This document shows, one piece after another, positions 7,391-16,285 of a DNA stretch of 59,885 nucleotides (its first letter is position 1; every line of letters starts with the position of its first letter). Under the pieces are notes generated by a model. The model saw only the letters and a list, made by a program, of their open reading frames with translations. It had not been told where the DNA came from and did not search any database. Made by a program: the position numbers and the translations under genes. The DNA is taken from positions 1 to 59,885 of IMG/VR virus record IMGVR_UViG_3300017970_000002; one strand, 5' to 3'. Origin of the DNA: a virus.

Positions 7391-9435
7391 CGAGATTCAG
7401 CCACGGTCTGGCGGCCTCCTTTTTGTACGAGATGCGGCGCCGTGCCACCAGATGGTTTGCGCCCGGCCTGACCCGGCTGCGGCTGCGGCATCATCTGCTG
7501 TAGTATTTTACGCCACTCGATCCAGCGCTGCATGATATTCTTCGTCGCGGGCGGCTCCTCGCCGATCGTGATATCTAGTTCTTTTGCCAGTGTCCACGGA
7601 TCCATCGGGAAGGCTGGCGCGCCGGACATTCGGTAGAGCTGGAGATAGAGCATCTTCCGCGACATTTGCGTGATTTGGTGCAGGGATTGTGGCGTCACGT
7701 GGAAGACGAAATTGTCCATGTGCCAGCGCGCACGCTGCCAGAGAGCTGTGGGAGAAGCAGAGTCGGTCGGCTCACCAAGAACGTGCGAAGGGATCATCGA
7801 GGCTGGCTCATAGTCGAAGTCCTCTTCGACAATGCCATCCTGGAATCCGAGGAGCTGGACGCGACGCGGCGCGTTGTAGAACTGGAAGAACAGGCACTTG
7901 ACCATTTCTCCCAAATCGCGTAGCCCAGCTTCCATGCCTCGTGATATGTCCTGGACGAGCGGCCCCATCATCTCGAAGAGCTTGTCGAGGGATTCGGATG
8001 CGGGGATCTGACGGGCTTTGGCGAGCGCGGTCATGTTAGTCACGCCCGAGACGTGATCCATCTGCTCGTAGAGGAACTTGATGAATTCGGGGATGGAGGA
8101 ATCGACTTGGTACCAGCGTGGATCGAGGATGGCTTTGATCGGCTCGCCTGTTACGCCGATGGGCGCGGGCACGGACTGGCCACCTTGGCGGAAGTCGAGA
8201 TCGTCCATCACGGATTTCGCGAGCACGTTGTTGTCGTACCAGACGTTGGGGCGCAGACGGGCGTTTGACGCGTCGTCGATTGCACGCATCAGGGAGTTCG
8301 CGGAGGATTGCATTGGTGCCATGTCGCGCATCGCCGAGTATCCGCAGACCTCCCAGGGCCAGTCATCGGGGGTGAAGCCAACGACGGGGACCTTGCGATG
8401 CCACCACGGAGACGGGCCGTCCTCGATTTCGAGGTTGCATTCCGGGCACGCGATCAGGCGGCGGCGCGCGGGATAGAGCATCGATTCCTCGCGGCCCACT
8501 TTGCGCATCAGCTTTTTGCCAGTGTCCCGGTCGTATTGCGTGGTCTCCATCAGGGCTTCGTAGACGGGCACGGTGTACGAGAAGTTCGTGTCGGCATCGC
8601 CCATCACGATTGGATCGGGGCCGAGGTTGATCGACGGGTCCATGATGTAGGTGTGGAATATGTCGAGCATCGGGAACGGGGTGTCGTCTTCCTCGCGGCG
8701 TTGCTGGCCACCACCTAGACGACGGAGGATGGGAGTAACAAATCCGGTGACTCGGCCCATTCCACGGCGTAAGGCACCACTGGCGACGTAGGTTGGGGCG
8801 AACTTATCGGCGAGGGTCGGCCACACGGCGCAGGCGACGTGAATGGGAGTGCGGACCCGGATGATGACGGCGTAGCAGCCTTGGATATTGTGATCCGATG
8901 GCATTTGAACGAAAAGAACGTCGCGCGGGCCATAAACGTTGAGGTAGATATCCCCACGTCCAGCGTTCCAAAAGTCTCGCTTCCAGATCGGCGAAACGTA
9001 ACCTGTGCCCATAACCATCGCATACTGAAGCGCTTGACGAACACGCCGGTCTGCGAACGTGTTTTGCCACCATCCGGTAACAAGTTTGTTGAGGACGACG
9101 GCGTGCTTGTCGAAGTCGTGGTTGTCATTCTTGTAACCCCACATCGGGCGAAGATTCGAGAGGGACGAGACGATCTCGCGCACGTTGCGTTTCGCGCGGT
9201 TGATACGGAGACCGGAGAGCGAGCGGGCCTGGCGCTGGTCGGAGGGAGATACGCCACCGATCACGTCGAGTGCGCGGTCCATGTCCATGAAGGCGCGCTG
9301 GGTTTTCAGGAATTGCTCAGCCTCGCCAATGGCTTCGCGGAGCCAGCCAAGCTTCTGATCGGAGGGGACGCGATCACCAGCGGCGGTGTAGGCTGGGGGA
9401 CAGCGCCAGTCGGAGTCGCGATAGCTGGCCATCAA
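7387..9435 (-). CDS. portal protein
   Basis: The 682-residue size, position (after large terminase, before scaffold and capsid) and features fit a phage portal. There is an N-terminal charged helical part with LRINRAKRNVREIVSSLSNL, a central region with DPRWYQVDSSIPEFIKFLYE (about residues 440-460) and VSGVTNMTALAKARQIPAS, and a Pro/Gln-rich C-terminal tail. The SGVTxxxALAK... segment is typical of portal stem/wing regions. The dodecameric portal is the packaging channel and head-tail connector. It is coupled by ATGA overlaps to genes on both sides. A CPEC pair (about residues 322-325) is an uncommon addition. Confidence 0.88.
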   Translation of the reverse strand: MMASYRDSDWRCPPAYTAAGDRVPSDQKLGWLREAIGEAEQFLKTQRAFMDMDRALDVIGGVSPSDQRQARSLSGLRINRAKRNVREIVSSLSNLRPMWGYKNDNHDFDKHAVVLNKLVTGWWQNTFADRRVRQALQYAMVMGTGYVSPIWKRDFWNAGRGDIYLNVYGPRDVLFVQMPSDHNIQGCYAVIIRVRTPIHVACAVWPTLADKFAPTYVASGALRRGMGRVTGFVTPILRRLGGGQQRREEDDTPFPMLDIFHTYIMDPSINLGPDPIVMGDADTNFSYTVPVYEALMETTQYDRDTGKKLMRKVGREESMLYPARRRLIACPECNLEIEDGPSPWWHRKVPVVGFTPDDWPWEVCGYSAMRDMAPMQSSANSLMRAIDDASNARLRPNVWYDNNVLAKSVMDDLDFRQGGQSVPAPIGVTGEPIKAILDPRWYQVDSSIPEFIKFLYEQMDHVSGVTNMTALAKARQIPASESLDKLFEMMGPLVQDISRGMEAGLRDLGEMVKCLFFQFYNAPRRVQLLGFQDGIVEEDFDYEPASMIPSHVLGEPTDSASPTALWQRARWHMDNFVFHVTPQSLHQITQMSRKMLYLQLYRMSGAPAFPMDPWTLAKELDITIGEEPPATKNIMQRWIEWRKILQQMMPQPQPGQAGRKPSGGTAPHLVQKGGRQTVAESR

Positions 9436-9983
9436 CCCTTCCGTGACTTCCAGTTAGTACGCGCGTCGGCATGCGCTTCGCGGTTCGAAGAGTCATTCGC
9501 AAACACATCGATATGGAAATTCGCCGAGCCTGGACGAGTACGTGGCTTCGAGTCAACATACTCACGCATGCGCGCGGCGAATTCGCGGCCCTCCGCCGAC
9601 ATGCCATGACGCACTTGGCCCTCGCGGTTCTTCCACATGCCACCAGCCATCAATCGATCGAGATCCGCGCGGTTCCGCCGACGATTTTGATCGCGATTGG
9701 ATTGCTCGTGAGCGTGTTGCTCGCGTATTTGGGAATCTTCGCGGGCGTTGACTTCGCGAGTAATCCGATCGGCTTCCCTGAGAGTTCGGATCTCAACTTT
9801 CTCACACCCTGCGCGTACAGGCGCGTCATGTGACGCCGGAAAACTGTACGATCCATCCGGGTTACGATGGACCACGATGGGGTCGAACTTCTGTGCGTTC
9901 TGTTCATAAATCGATCCGTGGGGGCAAAATGGGTAGTCGCCGATTTCAAGCGCCGCGCCGCATTCCATGCAGACGGTCTTCAC
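9432..9983 (-). CDS. CxxC-containing protein with charged helix
   Basis: The 183-residue product has an N-terminal CxxC (C5/C8) plus C20 and H22, which could form a zinc knuckle. A highly charged helix rich in Arg, Asp, Asn and Gln follows at about residues 65-115. Similar CxxCG...FCPHG proteins occur beside portal genes in many phages, but their role is not known to me. Its start and stop overlap its neighbours by 4 bases, placing it firmly in the packaging operon. Confidence 0.6.
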   Translation of the reverse strand: MKTVCMECGAALEIGDYPFCPHGSIYEQNAQKFDPIVVHRNPDGSYSFPASHDAPVRAGCEKVEIRTLREADRITREVNAREDSQIREQHAHEQSNRDQNRRRNRADLDRLMAGGMWKNREGQVRHGMSAEGREFAARMREYVDSKPRTRPGSANFHIDVFANDSSNREAHADARTNWKSRKG

Positions 9984-10420
9984 GAGACGATCTCCACGAC
10001 TTCCGCGTCCAACGCAGCCTGATCCTCAGCATCAAGCTCAATAGGCGGGCGATAGTGAAAGGCGCATGGCTTGCCCACCACGCAGTCACAGTTCAAGAAC
10101 GAGTCCAATGTCATCTTGGCGTTCTCCCTGTCCAGCAGCATCATACGACGTACCTGTTCCCTTGGCCCCCTTAGGTCCTCAAGGCGCTGGAACACGTATA
10201 TGTAAAAGTACTGCCCATCAGAACGCTGCGCGCATATATGCATGCTACGCACGAAACCATCATGGTGGTTTACCCAATCCGATCCGTTGATCCACAACCA
10301 TCTGCGCTTCCCCGGAAGAGTATCCGGTACGGCTGGAATAACAGCTTTGATCGGGCACGCGATCAACGCAGCCAAGCCAGTGAGGAAACTACGGCGCGAC
10401 GTTCTCATCGGCTCTATCAT
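9980..10420 (-). CDS. putative exported protein with twin-arginine-type signal
   Basis: The 146-residue product starts with a TSRRSFLTGLAAL segment, a twin-arginine (Tat) signal motif followed by a hydrophobic core and an Ala-containing region. The mature part has NHHDGFVRSMHICAQ and a CDC...C cluster (about residues 111-119). The true start may be the second Met (10405). A Tat-type signal on a protein encoded between terminase and portal is unexpected. Export suggests host-envelope action, for example superinfection exclusion, but no domain is recognised. Confidence 0.5.
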   Translation of the reverse strand: MIEPMRTSRRSFLTGLAALIACPIKAVIPAVPDTLPGKRRWLWINGSDWVNHHDGFVRSMHICAQRSDGQYFYIYVFQRLEDLRGPREQVRRMMLLDRENAKMTLDSFLNCDCVVGKPCAFHYRPPIELDAEDQAALDAEVVEIVS

Positions 10421-12693
10421 AGGTCAAACTCGCCTGAATACTCAAACCTTTCCTCGGGATCGTCCGCTCGCCCGTACTTGAACATACGCGAGATGACGGA
10501 CTCCTGGTCCTCTGGCTTGTACATGTAGGACTGCATCGGCGAGTCAGCAGGAATATCCATGGCCTGGAAGCCAGGGGAGTAGATTGGGTGTTCTAGACGC
10601 CCGCCGATCCGTTCACGCACGTCAGAGAGACCGCGCATCCCTTGATGGATCTCGGTGTCGTAGAGTGAGAGCAGGATGAAGCCGAGGGACATTATCCGGT
10701 CGTCATGGCCGCCGTAGGCTGCTTTCATGTCCTGCGAATCCCAGTCGCGCTCCCAGTCTTCCATCTCCTCGACGAACCACGGCGAGTTGATGTCTATCCA
10801 GCCATCGCGGAGGGCTTTGGTTACCCAATCTACGAGCATGCAGCGGAACCAGTAGACGGTGACGATCCCGAGCTTATGGGCTTTGTGCTTCTGGATGCGT
10901 GCGGAATCGTAGCGCACCCAGGGGTGGAAGTTCACCCAGCCGCGTTTGCGTAGTTCGTTCTGGACGACTTCGCCGTTGCCTTTGCATTCGATCGCCGCGC
11001 GGACTTGACGGCGCATGCCTTCTCGGTAGACCGAGTAATAAGTTCCGACCGCCATGGCGAACGGCCAGAGGTCGAAGGCGTTAGTGTAATCGTAAGCATA
11101 CTCGGCGACTTGCGCGTCATTGCGATAAGTATCTCCTTTCCGCATAAACTCCAGGACTGAACGATCTTGTCCAAGACCGTCAGAGGTATCGCATCCGTAG
11201 CCATAAAGCGCAGTTTCTTCAGGGTGCTCCCAGATGTAGAGTTTGCCGAGTCCATCGTCACTTGAGTAACCCTCCCATTTCACAGGTTGAAAGCAGTAGT
11301 CTAGCGGGAGCCCCGTGCCCCACGTGCAGCGGACGTTGATTGGCGCGATATTACGGTCCCAGCGAGGTTCCGGTACACGAAGGCGGTCTGGGATATCGGG
11401 ACCAAGGATTGTATAAACGCCGAGAGGGTTTCGTGCGGAAGTAGCAGAATGGTAGGCTGCAATCGTCTCGGCGTCGAATACGCTGATATTTGAAGATTGG
11501 AACGCTTCGAGATCATCGGCGGGCATCTCCTGGAAGAACTTGTTCAGCTCCTGCTTGGCTTTGTGCTCCTCGTACTCGACCTCGTAGAACCACATCTGCT
11601 CGCGCGGCATCTGCCAGCCTTCGCCCAGGAATCGGCGCAGGAGCGCATTCACCTTCACGTAGGATCGGGCGCGCTCGGCATGAGCGGTCACCATTGCGTT
11701 CGGCGACCAGTCATGAGGCATCGGACGGGCGCGCAGCCAGGTCTCGGACGGGTAGAGGTCGGTCCCGACGAACCACGGAAGGAAGATGGGGCGCAGGCGC
11801 GAGCGCCCGGAGTCCCAGTTCTCCTTCGCGTACTGCCAGGAGCGGTGCCACCAGTTTCGGCGCCCCATGGCGGTGGATTCGAGGACCAGGAACATCCACG
11901 GGGAATCGTGCATTGCACGCATGAGAGAGGCGTCTACGAGATCCTCGGCGTTTTTGTAGTCCGAGAGTTCGGAGAGATGCGCAACGGTCGGGGTGGTGCC
12001 ACGCGCGATCCCGGTGAACTGCGCACCGTGCTGGATCGAGATCGCAGAGTCCTGGCCGGGGAATTCCATCAGTTCGCCCACAACCTGGCGGATCTCGGGC
12101 TGGAGGTAGAACGGCTGCTCGTCGAAGGCCAGCTCCATCATTCCGGCCATCTTCGTGGACTTATCGGGGTCCGAGGACGAGACTACCGCGTTCACGTGGG
12201 AATAGAATTGCGCGCGGTGGAGCACGCGGAGTTCGGTGTCGGTCGAGACGCCGAGCTGGCGGGCCTTGAGTTCGATGAAGGCGATGGCGATCTGCTGGAG
12301 TTCGTTCTCGGAATCGAGGGTGTGAAGGATACGTTGCGCGACGTTCGGGGAGTAGTGGATCAGGGTGCCATCGCGGGAGCGGATACGTGCGTAGCGGGTC
12401 GCCCAATAATTGAAGTCACAACGACAGACCTGGCGTTCATTGCGTTTCCACTGTTCCTCGTCAGCATGAAGATCCCTCTTCAACTTTCCGGTCTCGGGGT
12501 CAATGAGATCACGGAAGTACCGCGCGGCGCTATCGACTTCGGAAACCGAGTGATACTTTAGCTCGAAGTCGAAGCGCGGTTTGCCCTGAGCGTCACGCGC
12601 TGCTTGCACCTTGGCGAGATTGCGGTCGATTACGGCGCGGTGGTAGATGGCAGAAACTCCTCGATGGCCTGTAGGATAGCGGGCACATCCCAC
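10417..12693 (-). CDS. terL: terminase large subunit
   Basis: This 758-residue packaging motor carries the expected landmarks. There is a Walker-A-like ELKARQLGVST (about 141-151), a Walker B with catalytic Glu in LVLEST (about 269-274), and nuclease acidic residues in GCDTSDGLGQDRS (about 500-512) and HDDR (about 663-666). It hydrolyses ATP to pump DNA through the portal and cuts concatemers. The start is uncertain: the open frame begins at a GTG (12693) with no ribosome site and overlaps the upstream gene by 64 bases. A later GTG near residue 29 is possible. Confidence 0.92.
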   Translation of the reverse strand: MGCARYPTGHRGVSAIYHRAVIDRNLAKVQAARDAQGKPRFDFELKYHSVSEVDSAARYFRDLIDPETGKLKRDLHADEEQWKRNERQVCRCDFNYWATRYARIRSRDGTLIHYSPNVAQRILHTLDSENELQQIAIAFIELKARQLGVSTDTELRVLHRAQFYSHVNAVVSSSDPDKSTKMAGMMELAFDEQPFYLQPEIRQVVGELMEFPGQDSAISIQHGAQFTGIARGTTPTVAHLSELSDYKNAEDLVDASLMRAMHDSPWMFLVLESTAMGRRNWWHRSWQYAKENWDSGRSRLRPIFLPWFVGTDLYPSETWLRARPMPHDWSPNAMVTAHAERARSYVKVNALLRRFLGEGWQMPREQMWFYEVEYEEHKAKQELNKFFQEMPADDLEAFQSSNISVFDAETIAAYHSATSARNPLGVYTILGPDIPDRLRVPEPRWDRNIAPINVRCTWGTGLPLDYCFQPVKWEGYSSDDGLGKLYIWEHPEETALYGYGCDTSDGLGQDRSVLEFMRKGDTYRNDAQVAEYAYDYTNAFDLWPFAMAVGTYYSVYREGMRRQVRAAIECKGNGEVVQNELRKRGWVNFHPWVRYDSARIQKHKAHKLGIVTVYWFRCMLVDWVTKALRDGWIDINSPWFVEEMEDWERDWDSQDMKAAYGGHDDRIMSLGFILLSLYDTEIHQGMRGLSDVRERIGGRLEHPIYSPGFQAMDIPADSPMQSYMYKPEDQESVISRMFKYGRADDPEERFEYSGEFDL

Positions 12694-13862
12694 TTGAACG
12701 GATCGCGGTTACGGAAATAGCGCACATGCGGCCCGTACCATTCGTCAACTAGGGTATCGCGGAACCATTGCCAGCCGGAGTGGCAGGGGAGCAGGATCAG
12801 GGTTGGGACGCCACAGAGCGCGGAGAGATGAGCTACGGCGGTGTCGGCGGTGACTACGTAATCACAGCATTGCACCAAAGCCGTTGTGTCCGTCCAAGTT
12901 GCATCAGGTGCGAGCGTGTAGCAGTACACCTTGTAACCTTTCGCGCCCGGAGACGCGCCAGGAACTAGAGACTCTAATCGACCGCGCGATTGCAAATTAC
13001 AAGCTATGTCACGTGCTGACAGATCGTCTAGCATCTTCGTCTTGCGCATATCGCCGAGTTGCGCAGCGGTCCAACAGAATCCGATGCGTGGTGTCTTATT
13101 ACGTGGCGGCAGGGGTCTATAACACATCTGCGTCCACGCATTCGGCCAAGGCACATCCCCCATCGACCTCATCCCACTCAACGCAGGCAAACTCATCCAG
13201 CTCGTCGAGTAATCGTACTCAAGCTGCAAATCCGCGTCTTTTGAGATAACGCGATCCACGCCGAGTTTCGTCCAATCCGTCCAGTCCTTGAGGCAGTCCC
13301 AGATCATCAACGTGACCTTTGTCGCCCCGGATGCTTTGACAAAGGGTAGCCAGCGCGAGAACAGGAATGCGTCGCCGTATCCGCCTTCGCAGACAACGAG
13401 CACGCGACCGGGCTTGAAGGACGGGTGCCAGGGCGGGGCGACCGGGAACACGTGCCAGGAGTAGTTGATCCGGCCCATTTCCCAGAGCGGCCACGCACGG
13501 GAGAATTCGCGCTCGCGGAGGAGGCATTGCGCGTAGCCAAGTGCGATACGGGTGTTGGAAGGGTCGAGCGAGAAGGCTTTGTCGTAGAGGGATAGAGATT
13601 GCGAGAAATTGCCGAGATCGGATTCCAGGTTCGCGAGGTTGAAATAGGCAACCGGGGAGCGTGGCGAGAAAGTCACGGCTTTGAGGAGGTGATCGCGCGC
13701 GGAGAAGAGGTGGCCTGCGGCGCGTTCGGCGACTGCGAGATTGCAGTAGGTCTTGTAGGATGGGTCGCGCCAGGCGAGTTCGCGCAGGGTTGCGAGCGCG
13801 GATTGCACGTTGCCTTCGGCGAGGGCGGACAGACCAGGCGCATTGGCGAGATGCTCAGACAT
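12630..13862 (-). CDS. TPR protein with GT9-like glycosyltransferase domain
   Basis: The 410-residue protein starts with tetratricopeptide repeats (about residues 15-130, with AYFNLANLESDLGNFSQSL as one clear unit). A Rossmann-like domain follows, containing VVCEGGYGDAFLFSRWLP (about 155-173) and ending in VVTADTAVAHLSALCGVPTLIL. That last segment is the nucleotide-sugar-binding signature of GT-B glycosyltransferases of family 9 (heptosyltransferase-like). Such TPR-GT9 proteins are known in bacteria. Its place in the packaging operon, just before large terminase, is unusual and suggests late expression, perhaps to glycosylate virion proteins. Confidence 0.78.
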   Translation of the reverse strand: MSEHLANAPGLSALAEGNVQSALATLRELAWRDPSYKTYCNLAVAERAAGHLFSARDHLLKAVTFSPRSPVAYFNLANLESDLGNFSQSLSLYDKAFSLDPSNTRIALGYAQCLLREREFSRAWPLWEMGRINYSWHVFPVAPPWHPSFKPGRVLVVCEGGYGDAFLFSRWLPFVKASGATKVTLMIWDCLKDWTDWTKLGVDRVISKDADLQLEYDYSTSWMSLPALSGMRSMGDVPWPNAWTQMCYRPLPPRNKTPRIGFCWTAAQLGDMRKTKMLDDLSARDIACNLQSRGRLESLVPGASPGAKGYKVYCYTLAPDATWTDTTALVQCCDYVVTADTAVAHLSALCGVPTLILLPCHSGWQWFRDTLVDEWYGPHVRYFRNRDPFKWDVPAILQAIEEFLPSTTAP

Positions 13863-13871
13863 CTAGGTATC
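13854..13871. repeat. 18-base stop/start junction repeat, copy 1
   Basis: CTCAGACATCTAGGTATC occurs exactly here and at 14088-14105. In both places it spans the stop codon of one minus-strand gene and the ATG of the next (reading GATACCTAGATGTCTGAG). This could be a remnant of gene duplication or a favoured reinitiation signal. Confidence 0.8.
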
Positions 13872-14096
13872 CATGTCCACGGGCATGTTCATCTCAAAGC
13901 GTAGAAACTCGCCACCGTATATGTTGATGCGAAGGTTGCAGTGCAGCGCGGCATCAACGGGAGCAAATTCGGCGCGCATCTCATTCACCATGTGGGCCAC
14001 AATGAAGCCGGGATCTACAGCTTGCTCCAGGGTTGTCATAGTCAGTAACCGCACTAGGCACCAACCACGAGCCGCCCATTGCATAGACTCAGACAT
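13863..14096 (-). CDS. small unknown protein
   Basis: The 77-residue product has no recognised domain. The ATG is at 14096, immediately after the stop of the previous gene (TAGATG), implying reinitiation. An alternative start is the Met at 14039 (MTTLEQAVDP). An 18-base sequence around its start is duplicated at the start of the TPR-GT gene, described separately. Confidence 0.5.
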   Translation of the reverse strand: MSESMQWAARGWCLVRLLTMTTLEQAVDPGFIVAHMVNEMRAEFAPVDAALHCNLRINIYGGEFLRFEMNMPVDMDT

Positions 14097-14105
14097 CTAG
14101 GTATC
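14088..14105. repeat. 18-base stop/start junction repeat, copy 2
   Basis: Second exact copy of the sequence at 13854-13871, again at a TAGATG junction between genes. The flanking bases differ. Confidence 0.8.
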
Positions 14106-14330
14106 GGCCTCGTGTGCCATTTTCTCAACTTCGTCAGGTGTGAAATTAGCGTAGCCACCCTGCTCCTCGATCGGAGTTTCCCACTTCCAGCAATGAAACC
14201 ACCAACGTTGCCAAGAATATGGTCGCCACAGTGCCAACTGCAATATCGGGTCACCTGAGGCGCGTGGCTTGTAGAAAAATGTCAGCCAGAACCACGGCGT
14301 GTTCCAGTCAAAGATGCGTAGTCGTCTCAT
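14097..14330 (-). CDS. small Trp-rich protein
   Basis: The 77-residue protein is strikingly rich in tryptophan (about ten, including the run WQRWWFHCWKW) and starts with basic residues. It may be a membrane-associated protein. It is coupled by a 4-base ATGA overlap to the candidate small terminase gene upstream and by TAGATG to the next gene. I do not recognise a family. Confidence 0.5.
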   Translation of the reverse strand: MRRLRIFDWNTPWFWLTFFYKPRASGDPILQLALWRPYSWQRWWFHCWKWETPIEEQGGYANFTPDEVEKMAHEADT

Positions 14331-15136
14331 ACATCGGCCCCCTCGCCAGATCTCACATGACCACTTCGGATCACCTCGGTAAATTCAAGCGTGTCATCCT
14401 CCATCGACTCTAGGCCATCGTCCAGCCTACCCGCCTTAGCCATAGACCGGGCGCTCGCCATCGCCGCAGCCTTCACATTGATGGATGTCCCGGCAGGCGT
14501 CGGCAGGAATCCGCTCGATTTCAGCAGCGCCTCCCTATCCTTGAACCCGTCCTTCTTCTTCGCGAACTTGACCATGTGCTGGATCACCTCGGTCTGGTTG
14601 ATCGAGCGCACGAAGGACGCGGATACACTATCGACCTCGACAGCAGTCTGGCAGGCGAGGCCGAACATTTTGCCGGGCGTGACGCCGACCGCATCGCAGA
14701 AGTCATGGAGGCCGATGGCTTTGCGGCGCTGCCCGCTCATATCGTTCCAGGCAAGGATCATGATCATGCGCGGGTCCTCGGGACCGAGATCGAGGCAGGC
14801 GAACAGGCGGAATACGTTCTTCCAACCACCGGGGACGATCTTCTGGAATAGGACCGATACAGACTCCTCGTAGCCTCGCGGGGCTTCGATGCGGGGTAGG
14901 GATTCATCGGGATCAGGAACCAACGTAATTGCCGGGATCTCCGGTGCCGTCCTCGTCGAGCCAGGCGGGAACGTCGAGGGGGTCGTCGCGGTCGTAGACG
15001 CCGGTCCGAGTGATTTGAGAGCGGTCCTCCAGTTTTCCACTTTCTTGCGCGTCCGCTTGACGCTCTCCCATGACTGGTGCGGCGGTTGTGGTTTCGCGCC
15101 CGATGGTTGATCCTTCGTGTCCTGATCCATAGCCAT
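14327..15136 (-). CDS. candidate terminase small subunit
   Basis: The 269-residue product has a disordered Pro/Thr/Ser-rich N-terminus (about 1-85) and a helical core. The core has ...AIGLHDFCDAVGVTPGKMFGLACQ (about 140-165) and a region with INQTEVIQHMVKFAKKK. A mostly helical protein of this size upstream of large terminase in the same operon fits a small terminase that recognises pac DNA. No diagnostic motif is visible, so the call rests on context. The start has GGAG 5-6 bases upstream. Its first 75 codons overlap another gene in a different frame. Confidence 0.5.
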   Translation of the reverse strand: MAMDQDTKDQPSGAKPQPPHQSWESVKRTRKKVENWRTALKSLGPASTTATTPSTFPPGSTRTAPEIPAITLVPDPDESLPRIEAPRGYEESVSVLFQKIVPGGWKNVFRLFACLDLGPEDPRMIMILAWNDMSGQRRKAIGLHDFCDAVGVTPGKMFGLACQTAVEVDSVSASFVRSINQTEVIQHMVKFAKKKDGFKDREALLKSSGFLPTPAGTSINVKAAAMASARSMAKAGRLDDGLESMEDDTLEFTEVIRSGHVRSGEGADV

Positions 15137-15356
15137 AGCGTCTCCAGACGTTGTGGTCTATCCCGATTTTGTCACGTTCGCGCTCACGGCGGTCGAGGTC
15201 GGAGGGGCGGGATATGGATTCCACACCAATCTTAGGACCTGTGTATGGTTGCTGTGGGTTTCCAACAGGAGGGGCAAGCCGGTCGAGTGCATCGGCAATT
15301 CGTCGCAGAATCGGGATGATTTCTGAGAATGAGGCATGGAACTCGAAGAAACCCAC
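14913..15356 (-). CDS. small protein with IADALDRLAPP helix
   Basis: The 147-residue product begins with a helix containing ILRRIADALDRLAPP, a pattern seen in many short phage proteins of unknown role. The rest is charged and probably disordered. It starts at a GTG (15356) six bases after the previous stop. Its 3' 224 bases overlap the candidate small terminase gene in another frame. Because both starts have supporting signals, dual coding is likely rather than an annotation error. Confidence 0.5.
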   Translation of the reverse strand: MGFFEFHASFSEIIPILRRIADALDRLAPPVGNPQQPYTGPKIGVESISRPSDLDRRERERDKIGIDHNVWRRYGYGSGHEGSTIGRETTTAAPVMGERQADAQESGKLEDRSQITRTGVYDRDDPLDVPAWLDEDGTGDPGNYVGS

Positions 15357-15359
15357 ACG

Positions 15360-15863
15360 CTACCTGACACGGTTTCCGAAGGGCACAGGCAAGGGGTTCT
15401 TGGCACCAGCGCCGACCTCTCCACGTCTCGCGAAGGTGATCTGCGGCGGCGCCGTTTTGGTCGAGATTCCCATTTCTTCGCGGAGTGCATCCGGGGGCAG
15501 ATGCTCGCCGACCTCGGGGGACGGATCGCTGGTCAGGGTTTCTGATAGCGGCTTCTCGGCGGTCTCGACTGGCTGAGCGGCGGCGACGTTATCCGGCTGC
15601 TCGGGCACCGGGATGACCTGCTCGACGAACCCTTCGACCTCGACTTTCTTGTCCTCGGGCGTGCGTGGGTAGATTTTGAGGTCGATCGTGACGCGCCAGG
15701 AGACTTTCGGGAAGGTCAGGTGGCGCTGGAGCTCCTGATCCTGGCTGAGGACGCGTTGCACATCGCGCAGCAGGACCTGGCGCAGCTCGTCGCCATTCAA
15801 TGCGTTGAACACTCTCATCTTCGGTTTGCCTCCAATCCAGTTACCTGCGAAGTCTCGGGCCAT
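15360..15863 (-). CDS. unknown protein of early left arm
   Basis: The 167-residue protein has a folded-looking N-terminal half with helical VLLRDVQRVLSQDQEL and a beta-rich WRVTIDLKIYPRTPED. Its C-terminal half is Pro/Glu-rich and probably flexible. The ribosome site is weak. It lies between the XRE regulator and the packaging genes. No family recognised; a phage DNA-binding or packaging accessory is possible. Confidence 0.55.
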   Translation of the reverse strand: MARDFAGNWIGGKPKMRVFNALNGDELRQVLLRDVQRVLSQDQELQRHLTFPKVSWRVTIDLKIYPRTPEDKKVEVEGFVEQVIPVPEQPDNVAAAQPVETAEKPLSETLTSDPSPEVGEHLPPDALREEMGISTKTAPPQITFARRGEVGAGAKNPLPVPFGNRVR

Positions 15864-15875
15864 CGTTCAGCCATG

Positions 15876-16283
15876 TCAGTGCGGACGCCGTGGTTCACGC
15901 GCGTTATATCCAGGGACGTACTCCTCGATCTTATGCCACTCGACGCCATTGACCTTGGCGAGGTAGGCCATTTTGAGTGCGTGCTGGCGAAGCGGCACGT
16001 ACCGACCGATCTCCCACGAGCGGATGGTGTTCTCTTTCAGACCAAGCTGCTCGGCGAACTTGGTCTGGGTCATGTGGAGGGCGCCTTTACGAAGCGCGCG
16101 GATGTCATCGCCGGACGGCGGGTAGTAGACCGGCTTGCGCCGCAGCATCTTGTCGCGAAGGGTTTTGACGCGTTTGCGGCGGGCGGCGACGCGTTTGACT
16201 CGCTTTCGCTCAGTGGCCTTATAGATGTCCCATTTGTAGGCCTCAGATAGCTCAGCATCCACGTCATCCACGAGCCACAGCAT
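15876..16283 (-). CDS. XRE-family helix-turn-helix regulator
   Basis: The 135-residue protein has a very basic helical N-terminus (about 20-50) and a Cro/CI-type helix-turn-helix at about residues 60-110 (MTQTKFAEQLGLKENTIRSWEIGR). The Q-x3-A-x3-G-x7-W-E-x-G layout matches the XRE/HTH_3 pattern. It is the first gene of the leftward late unit and faces the divergent plus-strand promoter. Operator-like inverted repeats at 16286-16304 touch its start and recur before the promoter at 18179. It probably controls the early/late switch. No integrase was seen, so a lysogeny role is not supported. Confidence 0.78.
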   Translation of the reverse strand: MLWLVDDVDAELSEAYKWDIYKATERKRVKRVAARRKRVKTLRDKMLRRKPVYYPPSGDDIRALRKGALHMTQTKFAEQLGLKENTIRSWEIGRYVPLRQHALKMAYLAKVNGVEWHKIEEYVPGYNAREPRRPH

Positions 16284-16285
16284 AG

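Noticed and set aside
11497-12561. 354-residue plus-strand ORF
   Set aside because: It lies antisense to large terminase, whose motifs are clear, and its composition reflects codon complement.
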